Origin: Polyporus tsugae
Lineage: Eukaryota > Basidiomycota > Agaricomycetes > Polyporales > Polyporaceae
Length of the DNA: 64,000 bases
Direction of reading: 5' to 3'
NCBI GenBank assembly: GCA_024305745.1
Contig: JAHRBS010000001.1
Location: forward strand, 1,860,001 to 1,924,000
Both the position numbers and the translations under genes were made by a program. Below are positions 60,909 to 64,000 of this stretch, piece after piece; position 1 is the first letter of the stretch, and each line of letters starts with the position of its first letter. The notes below the pieces were generated by a model that was not told the DNA's origin, made no database searches, and worked only from the letters and a program-made list of their open reading frames with translations.

Positions 60909-62024
60909 AGCGCCGTTCGCTCCTGTCGGGTTGTGTTGCTTGTTCTACGGAGGGTTTCACGAGAGCTCATTTGTGTTGGCGCACACGGACAATGCACAGA
61001 CGCGTAGTACCACAAGCGCGACCTGCGGATGGATTGCTGCTCCCTACGAGGTTTTTGGCATTGAGCAATGTACTTTAGGGCCTGACGTTTTCCGTGCGCT
61101 TTTCCTTCTCCCCGACCCACTGATATGTTCTGTTCAACTTGTTATAGTTTTTCACATTCGCAGTATCTTATTGCCACAGGTGCGTCTTCCTTACAAAGTG
61201 TCCTCCCGTGCGCGCACATACGCTTTCCGGCTGTCGTTCTACGTAGCATATATACCTCACACACTCGCTTGCAATCCATCATGTATAGTTATAATTGCGC
61301 AGGGAAAGGAGCTACATAGAACAATCGTATATACCTCGACAAAATGCTAGTCTGCGGTGCTCTACAGGGCTGCAAGGCATGAGGGTTGCTACTACTGCAC
61401 TGTACTAAGTAATTTGTGACCACCATTTCGACAGTCCTTAGCCTGTTCGAACCGTCCCATCTTCGGTGCCACCCTTCCTGCATTGTGACCTTTTCACGTC
61501 GGACTCCAGATTCTCGGCAAAACTCGAGCTTGCCTCGTCAGATCCAGTTCAGAGGCAGTACGAGGAGAGCCACCGACGTGGTCAGACGACATCAACGGAC
61601 TGTAACGATGGGCTATATGCCTCTCGGCCGCAGGAGGACGGCCCGAGCGTGATGAAAGGTCAAGATAGTGCGACCAGGAAGGGCGAGGGTAGCCGAGGAG
61701 GATGCCTAGAACCGACTGGAGCGTGAGGCGAGTTATACGAGCGCGGAAGCAAAGGCGCCGTTGTTCTCGCGCCAACGTGGCTCAACGTGTGCATCCTTCT
61801 CCCGGGTATTACTCATCGAGATCGCCATCCCGCCCATTTACCTTTCCCCACGACCGCCTTGCTTTTAAGGTCCTTTGGGTACCTGCACGCTAACGTATTA
61901 CTTCTGACGACGACGTGGACGCCCCTGCCTCCATATTTCTGAAGTGCGTAGACGCCTTCAGCCACCCACGCTATACCGTTACCGATCTTCGGAAGACTTT
62001 CGAAGGCGGGTTCCGAGGCCACAG
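60909..62024. other. intergenic, promoter region of ERO1
   Basis: About 1.1 kb with the 3' flank of the membrane-protein gene and the upstream region of ERO1. Only short open frames are present, and I see no motif that supports a gene. A leader-like C/T-rich segment precedes 62025. Confidence 0.5.
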
Positions 62025-63999
62025 ATGTTCCCGCATCACCTATACGCGTTGCTGTTCGCGTTCCTCATCGACTCTCCGACGTCATATGCATTTGGCTCGC
62101 AGCAACAGTCTTTCCTCGGGAGCTCTCCCCTCAAGAGCGGGCAGGTGAAGTCGGTGCTGGAGAGGGAGCCTGTGAAGGTGCCGGCATGCAAGCAATTCGT
62201 ACGTCTCCTTCCCCGTCTGGTGTTTCTTGCCCTCCTCACCTCACCTGTCTTGATCCATTCAGCCTACAGGTCCTATAGAGACCACCGAGTGTGACTTCGA
62301 AACCATGGAGAGTGTAACAGAGACGCTTTACAATGAGTTACACTCGTTAGTCGACATGCCGTTCTTTAAGTTCTTCCGGGTATGTTTTCTGGCTTTCTTT
62401 CGGTACCGTGTAGCTCATCCCATGTGCCACAGGTTGATTTATACCGTGACTGTCCGTTTTGGCAAGATAACGGCTTGTGCATGAACCGGGAGTGTGGCAT
62501 CACTACAGTAGATGAGGTCAGCATTTCGATGCCCTTCTGTGTGTACATGCGTTCACCTGCTATCTGCCAGAGCGAGATACCCGAGAGGTGGCGCGCCGCG
62601 GAGCTCAGTAAAATCGAGATGCCAGAAAGCGACCAGGTGCGTTAACCCGAGTTGGGCACAAGCATTTGGTCTCATTTCACGACAGAGGACAGCCCTCCCT
62701 GGGTGCTACTACCGTGATTCAGACTATTGCTTCCTGGACGACATGACTGAAGGGGACTACATCGACCTTTCGCTGAACCCCGAACGCTTTACTGGGTACG
62801 CTGGACCTTCGGCGCATCGCGTATGGAAGGCTATCTACGAGGAGAACTGCTTCGGCATGTCAGAGCTCGGTCTGTTGTCTTCAAACTCGCCGAACCCTGC
62901 CCTGGTCAGCCTTCCTGACACTATGACAGGCGCGTTGCGAGCGGACGGCACGGAGAGCTCGAAGGAGTGTCTGGAGCGGAGAGTATACTACAAGGTCGTC
63001 TCGGGTCTCCACGCTAGCATTTCGACACATCTATGTTATGAGGAATTGAACCAGACTACTGGTGAATGGGTACGTTCTCACCGCTTTTGTTGCTGTGCAA
63101 GCATTCTCACCTTTTACTGCGCATGTAGGGACCGAACTTGCAATGCTTCATTTCGCGCGTCGCTGCCTACCCTGAGCGTCTCCAGTACATCTACTTCGAC
63201 GCTGTCCTTGTGCTCCGCGCTGTCGCTCGCCTCGGCTCCTATCTCTCGGCCTACGACTACTGTGCGACAGGCACGCATGACGACGACGCGGAGACTCACG
63301 CCCGTCTGTCGAAGGTCATCGACATCGCGCGCAGGGTTGGCCGCTTCGACGAGACGGTCCTTTTCCGCGGCGAGAATGCCAACGTGCTCAAGGCCGAGTT
63401 CAAGAACCACTTCCGAAATGTCACGCGCATCATGGACTGCGTAGGATGCGACCGGTGCAGGCTGTGGGGCAAGGTGCAGACGACCGGCATCGCGACTGCA
63501 TTGAAGATTCTGTTCGAGCTCGATACGATGGCGCTCGAGTGCGTACCTTTTCCTTATCGTGTCTGGGTTTCGTGTCACTTATGCTTGCGCTTCTTGTAGT
63601 CCGAAGTCGAACGCCAACCTGCTCCAGCGCTCGGAAGTCGTCGCGTTGATGAACGTCCTCCACCGACTGGTCGAGTCCCTTCACATGGTCCAGCACTTCC
63701 GCCGTATGTGGGCAGAGAGTGGTGTTGAGGAAGAAGCGCGCCTCATCAAGGTCGCAGAGTCCGAAACGGAGAGTGCACCCAAGGCACACCATTCTCCCGA
63801 CGCGAATGCGCCTTCGCCACCCCAACACTTCCTCGTCGACCTTCTCGATCGGGTCGCATGCTGGGTACGCGCATGTCGCGACGGCACTGTGGGGTGCTTC
63901 CGTGGGCTCATCGACGGTGTTACGGCGATCTTGAACGTGGCGGTGAGCGTGTTCAAGCTGTCTGGGAAGGACCAGGGCCCTGGTCGCAGCGATCTATAG
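62025..63999 (+). CDS. ERO1: endoplasmic reticulum oxidoreductin Ero1
   Basis: A FAD-dependent thiol oxidase of the ER that passes disulfides to protein disulfide isomerase. The start is the ATG at 62025 with a hydrophobic signal sequence (LYALLFAFLIDSPTSYAFG). Exon 1 ends at KQF (about 62199) and joins PTGPIETTECDFETM. The shuttle-cysteine region is FRVDLYRDCPFWQDNGLC followed by MNRECGITTVDE. Substrate and FAD-binding blocks follow: DDMTEGDYIDLSLNPERFTG, HRVWKAIYEENCFG, CLERRVYYKVVSGLHASIS and NFLR-type helices (YIYFDAVLVLRAVARL). The active site CVGCDRCRLWGKVQ is near 63435-63475, giving the C-x2-C-x2-C of the family. The C-terminus has an extra Ser/Pro-rich segment before the last helix (ILNVAVSVFKLSG). 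TAG at 63997-63999 makes the gene complete, one base before the window ends. Confidence 0.95.
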
Positions 64000-64000
64000 T

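Overview
The window is nuclear DNA from a filamentous basidiomycete, most likely an Agaricomycete. The evidence is intron-dense protein genes with short introns (mostly 45-70 nt, GT-AG, often GTAAGT/GTGAGT/GTACGT donors), strongly GC-rich third codon positions, genes on both strands with no operons, an intron-containing tRNA-Leu, and typical fungal families. The species cannot be named from sequence alone. I reassembled the genes by hand, joining exons by splice sites and reading frame. Where exon phases could be summed they closed without a remainder.

Layout. 1-968: possible 3' end of a left-hand gene, then intergenic DNA. 968-3092 (-): Pho85-type cyclin. 3093-11181: about 8 kb with no gene I can support. 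11182-14254 (-): Zn2Cys6 transcription factor in many small exons. 14255-20425: about 6 kb with no supported gene. From 20.4 kb on the DNA is densely coding: prpD 2-methylcitrate dehydratase (-), SNAPC3-like subunit (+), TFIIH subunit Tfb4 (+), Taspase-1-like threonine aspartase (-), RNase H2 subunit B (+), a Ser/Pro-rich protein (+), an Mkk1/2-type MAP kinase kinase (+), tRNA-Leu(UAG) (+), the splicing factor Slu7 (+), a small membrane protein (+), the CHD1 chromatin remodeler (-), two tandem membrane-anchored aspartic proteases (-), ATP sulfurylase (-), a single-pass membrane protein of a basidiomycete-type family (+) and the ER oxidoreductin Ero1 (+), which is complete and ends one base before the window does.

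The genes do not form one pathway. They are mostly conserved housekeeping functions: transcription and chromatin (SNAPC3, Tfb4, CHD1), splicing (Slu7), genome maintenance (RNase H2B), propionate and sulfate metabolism (PrpD, ATP sulfurylase), cell-wall stress signalling (Mkk), ER folding (Ero1). Two head-to-head pairs (prpD/SNAPC3 and Taspase/RNase H2B) each share an intergenic gap of about 330-340 bp that may act as a bidirectional promoter.

I did not find a clear new biological system. The items most worth a second look are a protease paralogue whose first catalytic motif reads DGGS instead of DTGS, a GC-AG intron in the RNase H2B gene, the two long gene-poor blocks around the zinc-cluster regulator, and several orphan proteins.
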